Positions 1-8,620 of a DNA stretch of 40,028 bases are shown piece after piece (position 1 is the stretch's first letter; each line of letters opens with the position of its first letter). The position numbers were made by a program, and so were the translations under genes. Source of the stretch: Solirubrobacterales bacterium. Lineage in GTDB: Bacteria; Actinomycetota; Thermoleophilia; Solirubrobacterales; Solirubrobacteraceae. The stretch covers positions 1-40,028 of the forward strand of contig PMOY01000375.1 in NCBI GenBank assembly GCA_003165655.1, in the 5' to 3' direction. The notes below the pieces were generated by a model that worked only from the letters and a program-made list of their open reading frames with translations, was not told where the DNA came from and did not search any database.

Positions 1-448
1 TCAGGATGCCCTTGGCACGCTCGGTGAGCGCACGACGCCCGAAGGCGCCTTCGAGCTCGTGGTACTCCGCGAAGCGCCGCAGCACGATGTCGATCGAGCT
101 CTGCCACTCGGTGGAGTCGGCGTCGGTGATGTAGGCGAAGGCGCCCCGCTTGGACGCCTCCTTGACGAAGGCCGCGTCGGGCTCGTGGAGCAGGACGATC
201 ACCGGGCAGGCCGCCTCCTTGACGATCTTCTCAATCATGCGCAGCGCGCGGCGGGAGCTCTCCCCGAGCCCGACCAGAGCGACGTCGGGGCGCTCACGCG
301 CCGTCACGGCTCCGACGTCGGCAACGGCGATCTCACGCGCGATCACCTCGTGCCCGAGGGCGGCGACGATCGGCGCGACGAGAGCCAAGTGGTCCTTGCG
401 CTCGTTGGCGATCAGCACGCGCAGATGCTCGGTCTCGTCGTGGCTCAT
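1..448 (-). CDS. ANTAR-type response regulator (3' end cut by window edge)
   Basis: Reading the minus strand from an ATG at 448 gives 149 codons with no stop before the window edge. The first ~120 residues look like a degenerate response-regulator receiver: LRVLIANERKDHL at the start, RPDVALVGLG at the usual phospho-acceptor strand (the Asp lies before VALVGL), and PVIVLLHEPD and AFAYITD in the later strands. The last visible residues, FGRRALTERAKGIL, match the start of an ANTAR RNA-binding domain, where AKGILM is typical. ANTAR regulators act as transcription antiterminators by binding paired hairpins in nascent mRNA. The classic acidic pair after the first strand is missing (NERKD instead of DD), so phosphorylation by a kinase is uncertain. 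The gene is divergent from the aldehyde dehydrogenase. Family assignment is fairly sure; target and kinase are unknown. Confidence 0.85.
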   Translation of the reverse strand, partial: MSHDETEHLRVLIANERKDHLALVAPIVAALGHEVIAREIAVADVGAVTARERPDVALVGLGESSRRALRMIEKIVKEAACPVIVLLHEPDAAFVKEASKRGAFAYITDADSTEWQSSIDIVLRRFAEYHELEGAFGRRALTERAKGIL

Positions 449-643
449 CGCAGTTCCGGCCGGACGAGTCTAGCTCGCGGTAGGCGATCGCTGGCCGTCG
501 ACCTCTCGACTCGGTTTGTGGTACGGTCGAAGCAGCCCCGCCTCAAACCCCGGCGGGCGGCACTCTCCGGCTCCAGCTCTCGGCCGTCATGGCGTTTTCC
601 ACCTCATCGAGGTCAACGCCGAACGCCAACGTCAGGAGCCAGT

Positions 644-2206
644 ATGTCGATCTCGACACCGACCCACGCGCCCAGCGCTGCGGATTCCAGCCATTCTTTC
701 GCCGGCCTGCCCGAGGGCTCGGCCGAGCGCTTCCAGAACTTTGTCCGTAACCCCGGGCGCCTGCTGATCGACGGCGAATGGGTCGACGCGGTGAGCGGGA
801 AGACCTTTGAGACGTTCAACCCGGCTACCGAGGAGAGCCTCGGGTCGGTAGCGCACGGCGCGGCCGAGGACATCGAGCTCGCCGTCGCGGCGGCTCGTCG
901 CTGCTTCGACGACGAGCATTCGGACTGGCGCCGGATGACACCGTCCGAGCGTGGCAAGCTGATCTATCGCATCGGCGATCTCATCGAGCAGCATGCGGAC
1001 GAGCTCGCCCTGCTCGAGACGCTCGACAATGGCAAGCCGCTGACGATCGCGAAGGTCGCTGACGTCGCGCTGTCCGCCGACCTCTTCCACTACATGTCGG
1101 GCTGGGCGACGAAGATCGAGGGCGGCACGATCCCGATCTCCGCGATCACCGCACCCGGGTCGGAGTTCCTGGCCTATACGCGCAAGGAGCCGGTGGGCGT
1201 CGTCGGGCAGATCATCCCGTGGAATTTCCCGTTGCTGATGGCGGCCTGGAAGCTCGGCCCGGCCCTGGCGGCCGGTGTGACGGTGGTGCTGAAGCCCGCC
1301 GAGCAGACGCCGCTCTCGGCACTGCGACTGGGTGAGCTGATGCTGGAGGCCGGGCTGCCCGCCGGCGTGGTCAACATCGTGACCGGGTTTGGTGACGCCG
1401 GCGCGGCGATCGCGGCCCACGACGGCGTCGACAAGGTCGCCTTCACCGGCTCGACCGAGGTCGGCCGCCTGATCGTCCACGCGGCGGCGGGCAATCTCAA
1501 GAAGGTCTCGCTCGAGCTCGGCGGCAAGAGCCCGCAGGTGCTCTACAAGGATGCCGACATGGACGTGGCGATCCCCGGTGCGGCCAACGGCATCTTCTTC
1601 AACCAGGGCCAGTGCTGCAACGCCGGGTCGCGCCTGTACATCGAGCGCGACGTCTACGACGAGGTGGTCGAGGGCGTTGCGAACGAGGCCAAGAAGATCA
1701 CGATCGGCCCAGGGATCAACGCCGACACCCAGATGGGACCGCTGATCTCCCAAGAGCAGCACGAGAAGGTGCTCGGCTACCTGTCCTCGGGCCTCGGCGC
1801 GGGCGCACATGCCCCGACCGGCGGTGGCAGGGCGGGTGTGCACGGGTACTTCGTGGAGCCGACCGTGCTCACTGACACCACCCCCGATATGAAGGTGGTG
1901 CGCGAGGAGATCTTCGGCCCCGTGGTCTGCGCGATTCCGTTCGACTCCGGAGACGACGACGTGATCCGCAGCGGCAACGACACGAACTACGGCCTCGCGT
2001 CGGGGATCTGGACGCGCGACATCAACAAGGCGCACCGGACCGCCCACCGCCTGCGCGCCGGCACCGTGTGGATCAACTGCTACAGCGTGTTTGACGCCGC
2101 GATGCCGTTCGGCGGCTACAAGGAGTCGGGCTGGGGCCGCGAGATGGGCCACAACGCGCTCGAGAACTACCTCGAGACGAAGTCCGTCGTCGCTCAGCTC
2201 GCGTAG
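644..2206 (+). CDS. NAD(P)-dependent aldehyde dehydrogenase
   Basis: This 520-residue protein oxidises an aldehyde to the acid using NAD(P). The full ALDH fold is visible: the cofactor motif IIPWNFPLLM, FTGSTEVGR, the general-base Glu in LELGGKSPQ (about residue 291), and the catalytic Cys in NQGQCCNAGSR (about residue 325). EIFGPV and the C-terminal MPFGGYKESGWGRE are also present. Length is normal for the family. The ATG at 644 is chosen because AGGAG lies 5 nt upstream and the homology starts just after it; the frame is open much further upstream but without family similarity. Acetyl-CoA synthetase begins 48 bp downstream on the same strand, which suggests acetaldehyde to acetate to acetyl-CoA, as in ethanol use. 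The substrate is inferred from context; a phenylacetaldehyde- or betaine-aldehyde-type enzyme is also possible. Confidence 0.93.
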   Translation: MSISTPTHAPSAADSSHSFAGLPEGSAERFQNFVRNPGRLLIDGEWVDAVSGKTFETFNPATEESLGSVAHGAAEDIELAVAAARRCFDDEHSDWRRMTPSERGKLIYRIGDLIEQHADELALLETLDNGKPLTIAKVADVALSADLFHYMSGWATKIEGGTIPISAITAPGSEFLAYTRKEPVGVVGQIIPWNFPLLMAAWKLGPALAAGVTVVLKPAEQTPLSALRLGELMLEAGLPAGVVNIVTGFGDAGAAIAAHDGVDKVAFTGSTEVGRLIVHAAAGNLKKVSLELGGKSPQVLYKDADMDVAIPGAANGIFFNQGQCCNAGSRLYIERDVYDEVVEGVANEAKKITIGPGINADTQMGPLISQEQHEKVLGYLSSGLGAGAHAPTGGGRAGVHGYFVEPTVLTDTTPDMKVVREEIFGPVVCAIPFDSGDDDVIRSGNDTNYGLASGIWTRDINKAHRTAHRLRAGTVWINCYSVFDAAMPFGGYKESGWGREMGHNALENYLETKSVVAQLA

Positions 2207-2254
2207 CGGGCGACCGAGCAATCGCCCCGTAACGCCTATGGAGAGGGAATCACG

Positions 2255-4309
2255 ATGAAGGCCACGATCGATCATGACGCGAGCTCGTCCACCAGCGCCG
2301 CACCCGTCCGGGAGGCGGGTGCGGCGCCTGGGCTCTTGTCCGGCGAGGCGCTCGAGCGGCGGCTCGAGGCGCTCATGCACCAGGACCGCTTCGCACCGCC
2401 CACGCGTATCGTCACCGCCGAGAGCGTCAACGAGGCGTCGCTGCACGCCCGTGCCGAGCACGACCCGGACGCGTTCTGGGCCGAGCAGGCACGAACGCTG
2501 GATTGGGACGTGCCGTTCACGACCGTGCTCGACGACTCGAACCCGCCCTTCTACAAGTGGTTCGTCGATGGCAAGCTGAACGTGTCATACAACTGCCTGG
2601 ACCGCCATGTCGAGGCAGGCCGCGGAGACCGCGTCGCCTTCCATTGGGCCGGCGAGGAGGGCGAGCGCCTCGCGATCACCTACGCCGATCTCCACCGCGA
2701 CGTACAGAGGCTGGCGAATGCCCTCAAGGATGCCGACATCGGCAAGGGCGATGTGGTCGGGATCTACCTGCCGATGATTCCTGAGGTCGTCGTCGCGATG
2801 CTCGCGTGCGCCCGCATCGGCGCGCCGCACAACGTCGTCTTCGGTGGGTTTGCGCCAGAGGCGGTCAAGGAGCGCATGGAGGTCTCGAACGCGAAGGCGC
2901 TGATCACGGTCGACGGCGCACGGCGCAAGGGCAAGACCGCGCCGGTGAAGGCCGCGGTTGACGAGGTCATGGGCGATCTCGAGTCGCTCGAGACGATCGT
3001 CGTCGTGCGCCACGCGGGCATCGACGTCCCGATGACCGCCGGACGAGACGTGTTCTTCGACGAGATCGTCGCGAACGCCGACCCGATCTGTGCCCCCGAG
3101 CCGATGGAGGCCGAGCATCCGCTGTTCATCCTCTACTCCTCGGGCTCGACTGCCAAGCCGAAGGGGATCGTCCATACCACCGGCGGGTATCTGACGGGCG
3201 TCAGCTCGACCCACCGGCACGTGTTCGACCTCGACCCCGAACGCGACGTCTACTTCTGCTCGGCCGACGTCGGCTGGGTCACCGGGCACTCGTACATTGT
3301 CTACGGGCCGCTCTGCAACGGCGCGACGAGCGTGATGTACGAGGGCGCCCCCGACTACCCGCACAAGGGCATCTGGTGGGAGCTGATCGAGCGCTACGGC
3401 GTGAGCATCTTCTACACGGCCCCAACGGCGATCCGCGCGTGCATGAAATGGGGCGCCGAGCACCCGAACGCTCACGATCTCTCATCGTTGCGGGTGTTGG
3501 GGTCGGTCGGTGAGCCGATCAACCCGAAGGCGTGGCTGTGGTACCACGTCGTGGTCGGCCGCGAGCGCTGCCCGATCGTCGACACGTGGTGGCAGACGGA
3601 GACCGGTCAGATCATGATCTCGCCGCTCCCCGGGCTGACCGAGACCAAGCCGGGCTCGGCGACGTTTCCGCTGCCGGGAGTGGTCGCCGATGTCGTCGAC
3701 GAGACGACGGGCGAGAGCATCGAGCAGGGCCAGGGGCTGCTCGTGCTCAAGCGTCCATGGCCGGGAATGCTGCGGACCCTGTACGGCGACGACGAGCGCT
3801 ATGTCGAGACGTACTTCTCGCGCTTCGGCAACGACACCTACCTCGTCGGCGATGCGGCAATTCGCGACAAGGAGGGCTACCTGTGGATCGTCGGCAGGAT
3901 TGACGACGTGATCAACGTCTCCGGTCATCGTCTCTCCACAGCCGAGGTGGAGTCGGCGATCGTCGCGCACGAGAAGGTCGCCGAGGCGGCCGTCGTGGCC
4001 CAGTCAGATGAGCTCACCGGGCAGGCGATCGTCGCGTTCGTGACGCTCCAGGGCGAGCTCGAGGGCACCCCCGAGATCGAGGGCCAGATTCGCGATCACG
4101 TGGCCGCGCAGATCGGCAAGCTCGCACGACCCAAGCGCATCCTTTGGAGTGACGACCTGCCCAAGACCCGCTCGGGGAAGATCATGCGTCGCCTCCTCAG
4201 AGACATCGCCGAAGGACGCGCGCTCGGAGATGTGACCACGCTGCGGGACCCGACGGTCATGGCGGCGCTCGAACAGAAGATCGTCACCGCCCAGGCGGAC
4301 GAGCGCTAG
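2255..4309 (+). CDS. acsA: acetyl-CoA synthetase (AMP-forming)
   Basis: This cytoplasmic 684-residue enzyme activates acetate with ATP and CoA to acetyl-CoA. The N-terminal ACS segment (FWAEQARTLDWDVPF) comes first. The P-loop-like motif is YSSGSTAKPKG near residue 295, with Ala where Gly is common. Then come the A5 motif DTWWQTETG, the hinge region VGRIDDVINVSGHRLSTAE, and the C-terminal acyl-lysine motif KTRSGKIMRR (Lys about residue 642). This Lys corresponds to the residue acetylated by Pat in Salmonella Acs (K609). The N terminus is about 35 residues longer than usual and rich in Ala/Ser. GGAGAGGG lies just before the ATG. It likely forms an operon with the upstream aldehyde dehydrogenase. 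A Pat-like GNAT fusion lies 0.8 kb downstream. The gene's 3' end is tandemly repeated, including its stop codon. Confidence 0.95.
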   Translation: MKATIDHDASSSTSAAPVREAGAAPGLLSGEALERRLEALMHQDRFAPPTRIVTAESVNEASLHARAEHDPDAFWAEQARTLDWDVPFTTVLDDSNPPFYKWFVDGKLNVSYNCLDRHVEAGRGDRVAFHWAGEEGERLAITYADLHRDVQRLANALKDADIGKGDVVGIYLPMIPEVVVAMLACARIGAPHNVVFGGFAPEAVKERMEVSNAKALITVDGARRKGKTAPVKAAVDEVMGDLESLETIVVVRHAGIDVPMTAGRDVFFDEIVANADPICAPEPMEAEHPLFILYSSGSTAKPKGIVHTTGGYLTGVSSTHRHVFDLDPERDVYFCSADVGWVTGHSYIVYGPLCNGATSVMYEGAPDYPHKGIWWELIERYGVSIFYTAPTAIRACMKWGAEHPNAHDLSSLRVLGSVGEPINPKAWLWYHVVVGRERCPIVDTWWQTETGQIMISPLPGLTETKPGSATFPLPGVVADVVDETTGESIEQGQGLLVLKRPWPGMLRTLYGDDERYVETYFSRFGNDTYLVGDAAIRDKEGYLWIVGRIDDVINVSGHRLSTAEVESAIVAHEKVAEAAVVAQSDELTGQAIVAFVTLQGELEGTPEIEGQIRDHVAAQIGKLARPKRILWSDDLPKTRSGKIMRRLLRDIAEGRALGDVTTLRDPTVMAALEQKIVTAQADER

Positions 4310-4364
4310 GTCGACCGCCAGGCGGACTAGCGCTAGGTCGACCGCCCAGGCGGACGAGCGCTAG
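4283..4364 (+). repeat. 27-bp tandem repeat (3 copies) spanning the acs stop codon
   Basis: Three head-to-tail copies at 4283-4309, 4310-4336 and 4337-4364 (27, 27 and 28 bp). Each has the core AGGCGGAC(G/T)AGCGCTAG. The first copy is the true 3' end of acs with its TAG stop; the others repeat that end outside the gene. They differ by one-base indels and single substitutions. Confidence 0.95.
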
Positions 4365-4444
4365 TTCCGTTGCTCGAGACACGCTCCAGCAGGTGCGGCG
4401 TGGTCACATCGGCTTGAATCGCCGGCTTCGGCGCTGCGCAAGGG

Positions 4445-4963
4445 ATCAATAACGCTGGTATCACGATCGATAAGACCGTTCTGAAGATGTCCGACGAGGA
4501 CTGGTACAAGGTGATCGCGGTCAATCTCTCGGGCGCGTTCTTCATGTCGCAGGCGGTCTTGCCGCACATGATCGAGCGGGGCTCCGGGCGGATCGTGAAC
4601 ATCTCCTCGATCGTCGGTGAGATCGGCAACATCGGCCAGGCCAACTACGCGGCCTCGAAGTCGGGCCTATTCGGGCTCACTAAGACGCTCGCGCGCGAGG
4701 CGTGCTATCAGCTGGCCAAGGAGGGAAAGCTTGGTGAGGACTCGATCGGGGTCACGATCAACACCGTCGCACCGGGCTTCATCGCTACCGAGATGCTCGA
4801 GCACGTCCCCGAGAAGGTGCTCGACCGGATCAAGGCGCAGATCCCCGTGGGACGGCTCGGACGCCCCGACGAGGTCGCGCGCACGGTGCACTTCCTCGTT
4901 TCGGACCATTCCTCCTTCATCACCGGTCAGGTCTTCAATGTCAATGGTGGCCAGGAGATGTAG
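4445..4963 (+). pseudogene. 5'-truncated short-chain dehydrogenase (PhaB/FabG-like)
   Basis: The reading frame resembles acetoacetyl-CoA reductase or 3-oxoacyl-ACP reductase but begins inside the domain at INNAGIT. The whole N-terminal Rossmann half with the glycine-rich NADPH site (about 80 residues) is absent, and an in-frame TGA lies nine codons upstream (4415-4417). What remains is well conserved: the NNAG motif, NISSIVG with the catalytic Ser, YAASKSG with the Tyr/Lys pair, [10 protein letters not shown], and the ending [12 protein letters not shown], which is typical of PhaB-type enzymes. An ATG at 4487 could start a 158-residue product, but that product could not bind NADPH normally. 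The break falls right after the acs 3' tandem repeat, so a deletion or rearrangement there is the simplest explanation. Clean codon use suggests recent loss. Confidence 0.8.
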
Positions 4964-5060
4964 CGGTTAAGTCGCCTCGCCCCGGCCCGCGAGCTTGGCT
5001 ACGCAGTTTCAACGCGTGGTCTGGCGGGCGGCTACGGATGCCAGAGCCGCGGGTGCGCCG

Positions 5061-5066
5061 TACGGT
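5061..5066 (+). promoter_or_regulatory. candidate -10 (TACGGT) for a leaderless Pat-like gene
   Basis: TACGGT ends 8 nt before the ATG at 5075 and no Shine-Dalgarno sequence is present. The same TANNNT-to-start spacing recurs at several other genes in this window. No convincing -35 element was seen. Confidence 0.4.
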
Positions 5067-5074
5067 GTGTGCCC

Positions 5075-7828
5075 ATGCTCGTTCGCCCGAACGTCGATTC
5101 CACTCGTGCTGAGAAGAGGCAGCTGCCGTACACGTCCTACCCCGCGGGCGAGGCCGTGGACGTCGCGGTCCGCGACGGCTCGAGCATCCACATCCGTCCG
5201 GTTCAGGGCACCGATCTCGACGCGATGCGGGCGTTCTTCGAGGGGCTGTCAGGCGACGCGATTTGCTTTCGCTTCTTCGGGCAGGCGAACATCGAGTGGG
5301 CGACGAAATGGTCGGTCGAGTTCGACGACGCCACCCGTTACGCACTTGTCGCGACCGCCGGACCCGAGCACGCGATCGTTGCTCACGGCGTCTACGCTCG
5401 GATCGACGCCGCCCATGCCGAGGTGGCGTTCGTCGTCGCCGACGCATGGCAGCGGCTGGGGATCGCGACGATCATGCTCGCCCATCTGGCCACTGCGGCT
5501 GAGTACCACGGGATCTCGACGTTCACCGCCGAAGTCATGCCGGCCAACCATCGCATGATCCAGGTGTTCCGCGACAGCGGCTTTCCCGTCGCCGTGCGCG
5601 CCAGGGGTGGAACGATCGAGATCGAGCTCCCGACGTCACTCTCCGATGACGCTCGGAGGCGGTTCGAGGACCGCGAGCGCTTAGCCGCGGTCGCTGCCGT
5701 GCGAAGCTTCCTGAACCCCGGCTCAGTCGCCGTGATCGGTGCGTCGCGGCGGCGCAAGACGGTCGGGGCGGAAATTCTTCACAACCTGACGAGCGGCGCT
5801 TTCACCGGCTCGGTGTATGCAGTCAATCGCTACGCGCACGCAATCCAGGACCGCCCGGCGTACGCGACGATCACCGACGTCCCCGCGCCGGTCGAGCTCG
5901 CGGTGATCGTGGTTCCCGGCGCTGCGGTCAACGAGGTTGCGCGCGAATGCGGAGCGGCGGGTGTGCGTGCGTTGCTCGTGATCTCGGCGGGGTTCGGCGA
6001 AGCCGGGGCCGAAGGCGCCCGGCGCCAGCACGAGCTGCTCGCGATCTGTCGTGACGCCGGCATGCGGCTGATCGGCCCGAACTGCTTCGGTGTGCTCAAC
6101 ACAGCGCAGGACGTGCGCCTCGACGCGACGTTCGCGGCCCACGCCCCGCCGCCCGGCAACGTCGGCTTCTTCTCCCAGAGCGGTGGCCTGGGGATCGCGA
6201 TGATCGAGGCCGCCGGACGTCTCGGTCTGGGGATCTCGTCGTTCGTGTCCGTCGGCGACAAGGCCGACGTGTCAGGCAATGATCTGCTCGAGTACTGGGA
6301 GGAAGATCCGGCGACCGATGTCGTCCTGCTCTACCTCGAGTCGTTCGGCAACCCGCGCCGGTTCGCGCGGATCGCCCGGCGTGTCAGCGCGTCGAAGCCG
6401 ATCGTCGCGGTCAAGAGCGGTCGCTCGCCTGCGGGTGCGCGGGCGACCTCATCGCACACCGGCGCGCTGATCTCCGCGTCGGACGTGACCGTCGACGCAC
6501 TGTTTCAGCAGGCGGGCGTGATCCGCGCCGACACGATGCACGAACTATTCGACGTCGCGACGCTGCTGTCCGCTCAGCCGGTGCCGCGCGGGGACCGCGT
6601 CGCGATCGTCACGAACGCGGGCGGTCCCGCGATCTTGTGCGCCGACGCCTGCCAGGCGAACGGACTCGAGGTCGTCGAGCTCTCAGACGACGTTCGAAGC
6701 GAGTTGGCGGGGTCCCTCCCACCCGAGGCTTCGCTCGGCAACCCGATCGACATGATCGCGACTGCGTCGGCGGACGACTACCGTCGTGTGATCGAACTGC
6801 TCGTCGCACGGCAGGCGTGCGACGCGATCATCACGATCTTCGTCGCGCCGCTCGTCACCGCCGAGCGCGACGTAGCCGAGGCGATCACGTCCGCGGCGCA
6901 AGGGGCCGGTGAGGTGACGCTGGCTTCGGTGTTCATGGGTGGATCCGCCGCCGCGCCCGCGAAGGAAGGCGGGACAGCAGCGCGCGTCCCGAGGTTCGAC
7001 TTTCCCGAAGATGCCGCCAGGGCGCTGGCGCACGCCGCTCGCTACGCGCGCTGGCGGGCGCGGCCCGCGGGCGTCGTCGCACCGCCGAGCGACTGCCGGC
7101 CAGACGAAGCAGCGGCGATCATCGCCGCCGCACTCACCGACGGCGAGGAATGGCTCGGCCCACGCGAAGTCGCCGCGTTACTGCACTGCTATGGGCTGCC
7201 GCTGATCCCGAGCCGGATCGTCAGCGACGCGAGCGAAGCGGTAGCGGCGGCGGCCGAGCTCGGCGTTCCGGTGGCCCTCAAGGCCATCGCGCAGGATCTG
7301 ATCCACAAGACCGACGCCGGTGGCGTGGCGCTCGGCCTTGAGGGTCCCACCGCGGTACGCCGCAGCGCGCGGCGGATCGAAGCAGCGGTCTCGAAGGCCG
7401 GGCATGCGCTCGAGGGGTTGATCGTTCAGCCGATGGCGGCCGCCGGCGTCGAGCTCCTCGTCGGTGTCGTGCACGATGAGAGCTTCGGAGCGGTGATCGC
7501 CTGTGGCGCAGGCGGGACCAGCGCAGAGCTCCTGGGGGACGTCGCGGTGCGCATCACCCCCCTGACCGACCTCGATGCCAAGGAGATGGTGCGGTCGCTG
7601 CGCACGTTCCCGTTGCTTGACGGCTATCGTGGCGCGCCTCGGTGCGACCTCAACGCGATCGAGGACGTGCTGCTGCGACTGAGCGCGCTCGTCGAGGCAC
7701 ACCCGGCGATCGCCGAGCTCGACTTCAACCCGGTGATTGCGCGCGGCGACGGCGCGCTGATCCTCGACGCGCGCGTCCGGGTCCAGGCGCCCCCGTCTCG
7801 CCGACCTCCGTTCGTGTTGCGAGGCTGA
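5075..7828 (+). CDS. GNAT acetyltransferase fused to NDP-forming acyl-CoA synthetase (Pat-like)
   Basis: The 917-residue protein has an N-terminal GNAT domain (about 30-185; acetyl-CoA loop QRLGIATIM near 126-134). Then come a CoA-binding Rossmann domain (from about 213, NPGSVAVIGASRRRKTVG), succinyl-CoA-ligase-like domains (SQSGGLGIAMIEAAGR, then TSSHTGALISASDV), and a C-terminal ATP-grasp domain (VALKAIAQDLIHKTDAGGV to IAELDFNPVI). In Salmonella Pat the GNAT is at the other end and the synthetase part is thought inactive; here the GNAT is first and the His of SHTGAL (about residue 461) is kept, so synthetase chemistry may persist. Proximity to acs suggests it acetylates and silences Acs. 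The start is ATG 5075, chosen over GTG 5069 because of the TACGGT hexamer 8 nt upstream. A plain ADP-forming acetyl-CoA synthetase role is the alternative. Confidence 0.88.
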   Translation: MLVRPNVDSTRAEKRQLPYTSYPAGEAVDVAVRDGSSIHIRPVQGTDLDAMRAFFEGLSGDAICFRFFGQANIEWATKWSVEFDDATRYALVATAGPEHAIVAHGVYARIDAAHAEVAFVVADAWQRLGIATIMLAHLATAAEYHGISTFTAEVMPANHRMIQVFRDSGFPVAVRARGGTIEIELPTSLSDDARRRFEDRERLAAVAAVRSFLNPGSVAVIGASRRRKTVGAEILHNLTSGAFTGSVYAVNRYAHAIQDRPAYATITDVPAPVELAVIVVPGAAVNEVARECGAAGVRALLVISAGFGEAGAEGARRQHELLAICRDAGMRLIGPNCFGVLNTAQDVRLDATFAAHAPPPGNVGFFSQSGGLGIAMIEAAGRLGLGISSFVSVGDKADVSGNDLLEYWEEDPATDVVLLYLESFGNPRRFARIARRVSASKPIVAVKSGRSPAGARATSSHTGALISASDVTVDALFQQAGVIRADTMHELFDVATLLSAQPVPRGDRVAIVTNAGGPAILCADACQANGLEVVELSDDVRSELAGSLPPEASLGNPIDMIATASADDYRRVIELLVARQACDAIITIFVAPLVTAERDVAEAITSAAQGAGEVTLASVFMGGSAAAPAKEGGTAARVPRFDFPEDAARALAHAARYARWRARPAGVVAPPSDCRPDEAAAIIAAALTDGEEWLGPREVAALLHCYGLPLIPSRIVSDASEAVAAAAELGVPVALKAIAQDLIHKTDAGGVALGLEGPTAVRRSARRIEAAVSKAGHALEGLIVQPMAAAGVELLVGVVHDESFGAVIACGAGGTSAELLGDVAVRITPLTDLDAKEMVRSLRTFPLLDGYRGAPRCDLNAIEDVLLRLSALVEAHPAIAELDFNPVIARGDGALILDARVRVQAPPSRRPPFVLRG

Positions 7829-7855
7829 CGTGAGGGCGTGATGCGAGGGCGTGAA
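7819..7855 (+). repeat. short degenerate tandem repeat at the 3' end of the Pat-like gene
   Basis: Two copies of a 13-bp unit containing GAGGGCGTGA follow the stop codon (7830-7842 and 7843-7855). A weaker copy (GCGAGGCTGA) includes the gene's own TGA at 7826-7828. This is the weakest of four stop-codon-linked repeats in the window. Confidence 0.5.
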
Positions 7856-7903
7856 ACCCGTGCGACTGCGGGTTTTCCGCACCAGCTCGGCGCCTTTCCC
7901 CCC

Positions 7904-7932
7904 TTATGGAGGCGGACCGCAGCGGGTAGCGT
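7904..7932 (+). promoter_or_regulatory. candidate promoter, leaderless response-regulator gene
   Basis: TTATGG (7904-7909), a 17-bp spacer and TAGCGT (7927-7932) lie so that transcription would begin at or next to the ATG at 7940, 7 nt after the -10. No ribosome-binding site is seen. Confidence 0.4.
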
Positions 7933-7939
7933 GAAAGCC

Positions 7940-8620
7940 ATGGCAGCCCACCTCCAGCTCGCGCCTAAGCCACGCGGATCCTCGTCGACCGATGGGTCGA
8001 TTCGCGTCGTCCTCGCAGACGACCACGCCCTCATGCGCCGGAGTCTGCGACTACTGCTCGACAGCGCGGAAGGAATCGAGGTCGTCGACGAGGCCAGCGA
8101 TTTGGCTGAGGTCACGCACCACGTTCACGGGCACCGGCCGCACGTGCTCGTGCTCGACCTCGGAATGCCCAACGGATCGAGCATCGAAGTCATCCGGCGC
8201 CTGCGCAAGCAGGTGCCCGACACCGAGATCGTCGTGCTGACCATGGAGGACGGCCCCGGGTTCGCGCAGCAGGCGCTCGACGCCGGCGCGATCGGGTTCG
8301 TGCTCAAGGACTACGCCGACACCGAGCTGCCGCGGGCAGTGCGAAGCACCGCCCGAGGCGAGGAGTACCTCAGCCCACGCGTCGCGGCGCGTCTCCAGTC
8401 GCTCAGGCGATCCGTCGCGGACGACAACTTGACCCTACGGGAGACCGACGTTCTGCGGTTGATCGGACTCGGTCATACGAGCGCTGAGATCGCGGCCAAG
8501 CTACATCTTTCGAGGCGAACCGTGGAGACCTATCGCACGCGCCTGTATCGGAAGCTCGGGGTGGCTACGCGGGCCGAGCTGGTGCGCTACGCGCTAGGAC
8601 GCGGTCTGCTGAGCGCGTGA
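7940..8620 (+). CDS. NarL/FixJ-type response regulator
   Basis: This 226-residue two-component regulator has a receiver domain (about 22-140: RVVLADDHALMRR with the acidic pair, phospho-acceptor Asp in VLVLDLGMPN, Thr in VVLTMED, Lys in GFVLKDYAD). A LuxR-type helix-turn-helix follows (about 158-222: LTLRETDVLRLIGLGHTS, then IAAKLHLSRRTVETYRTRL). It should bind DNA when phosphorylated. The cognate kinase is probably the convergent two-GAF histidine kinase, whose 3' end overlaps this one by 27 bp. ATG 7940 is preferred to GTG 7931 because of the -10-like TAGCGT just upstream. A close paralogue of the receiver lies at 12501-13034 but lacks the helix-turn-helix. Targets are unknown. Confidence 0.93.
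   Translation: MAAHLQLAPKPRGSSSTDGSIRVVLADDHALMRRSLRLLLDSAEGIEVVDEASDLAEVTHHVHGHRPHVLVLDLGMPNGSSIEVIRRLRKQVPDTEIVVLTMEDGPGFAQQALDAGAIGFVLKDYADTELPRAVRSTARGEEYLSPRVAARLQSLRRSVADDNLTLRETDVLRLIGLGHTSAEIAAKLHLSRRTVETYRTRLYRKLGVATRAELVRYALGRGLLSA

Noticed and set aside
632-2461. 609-codon open frame on the minus strand
   Set aside because: It lies opposite the aldehyde dehydrogenase, has Arg/Asp/His-rich composition typical of high-GC shadow frames and shows no family motif.
4365-4445. Minus-strand reading with [15 protein letters not shown], resembling part of a reductase or another enzyme
   Set aside because: It is too short and unsupported by any flanking motif. An inverted fragment is possible but cannot be shown.
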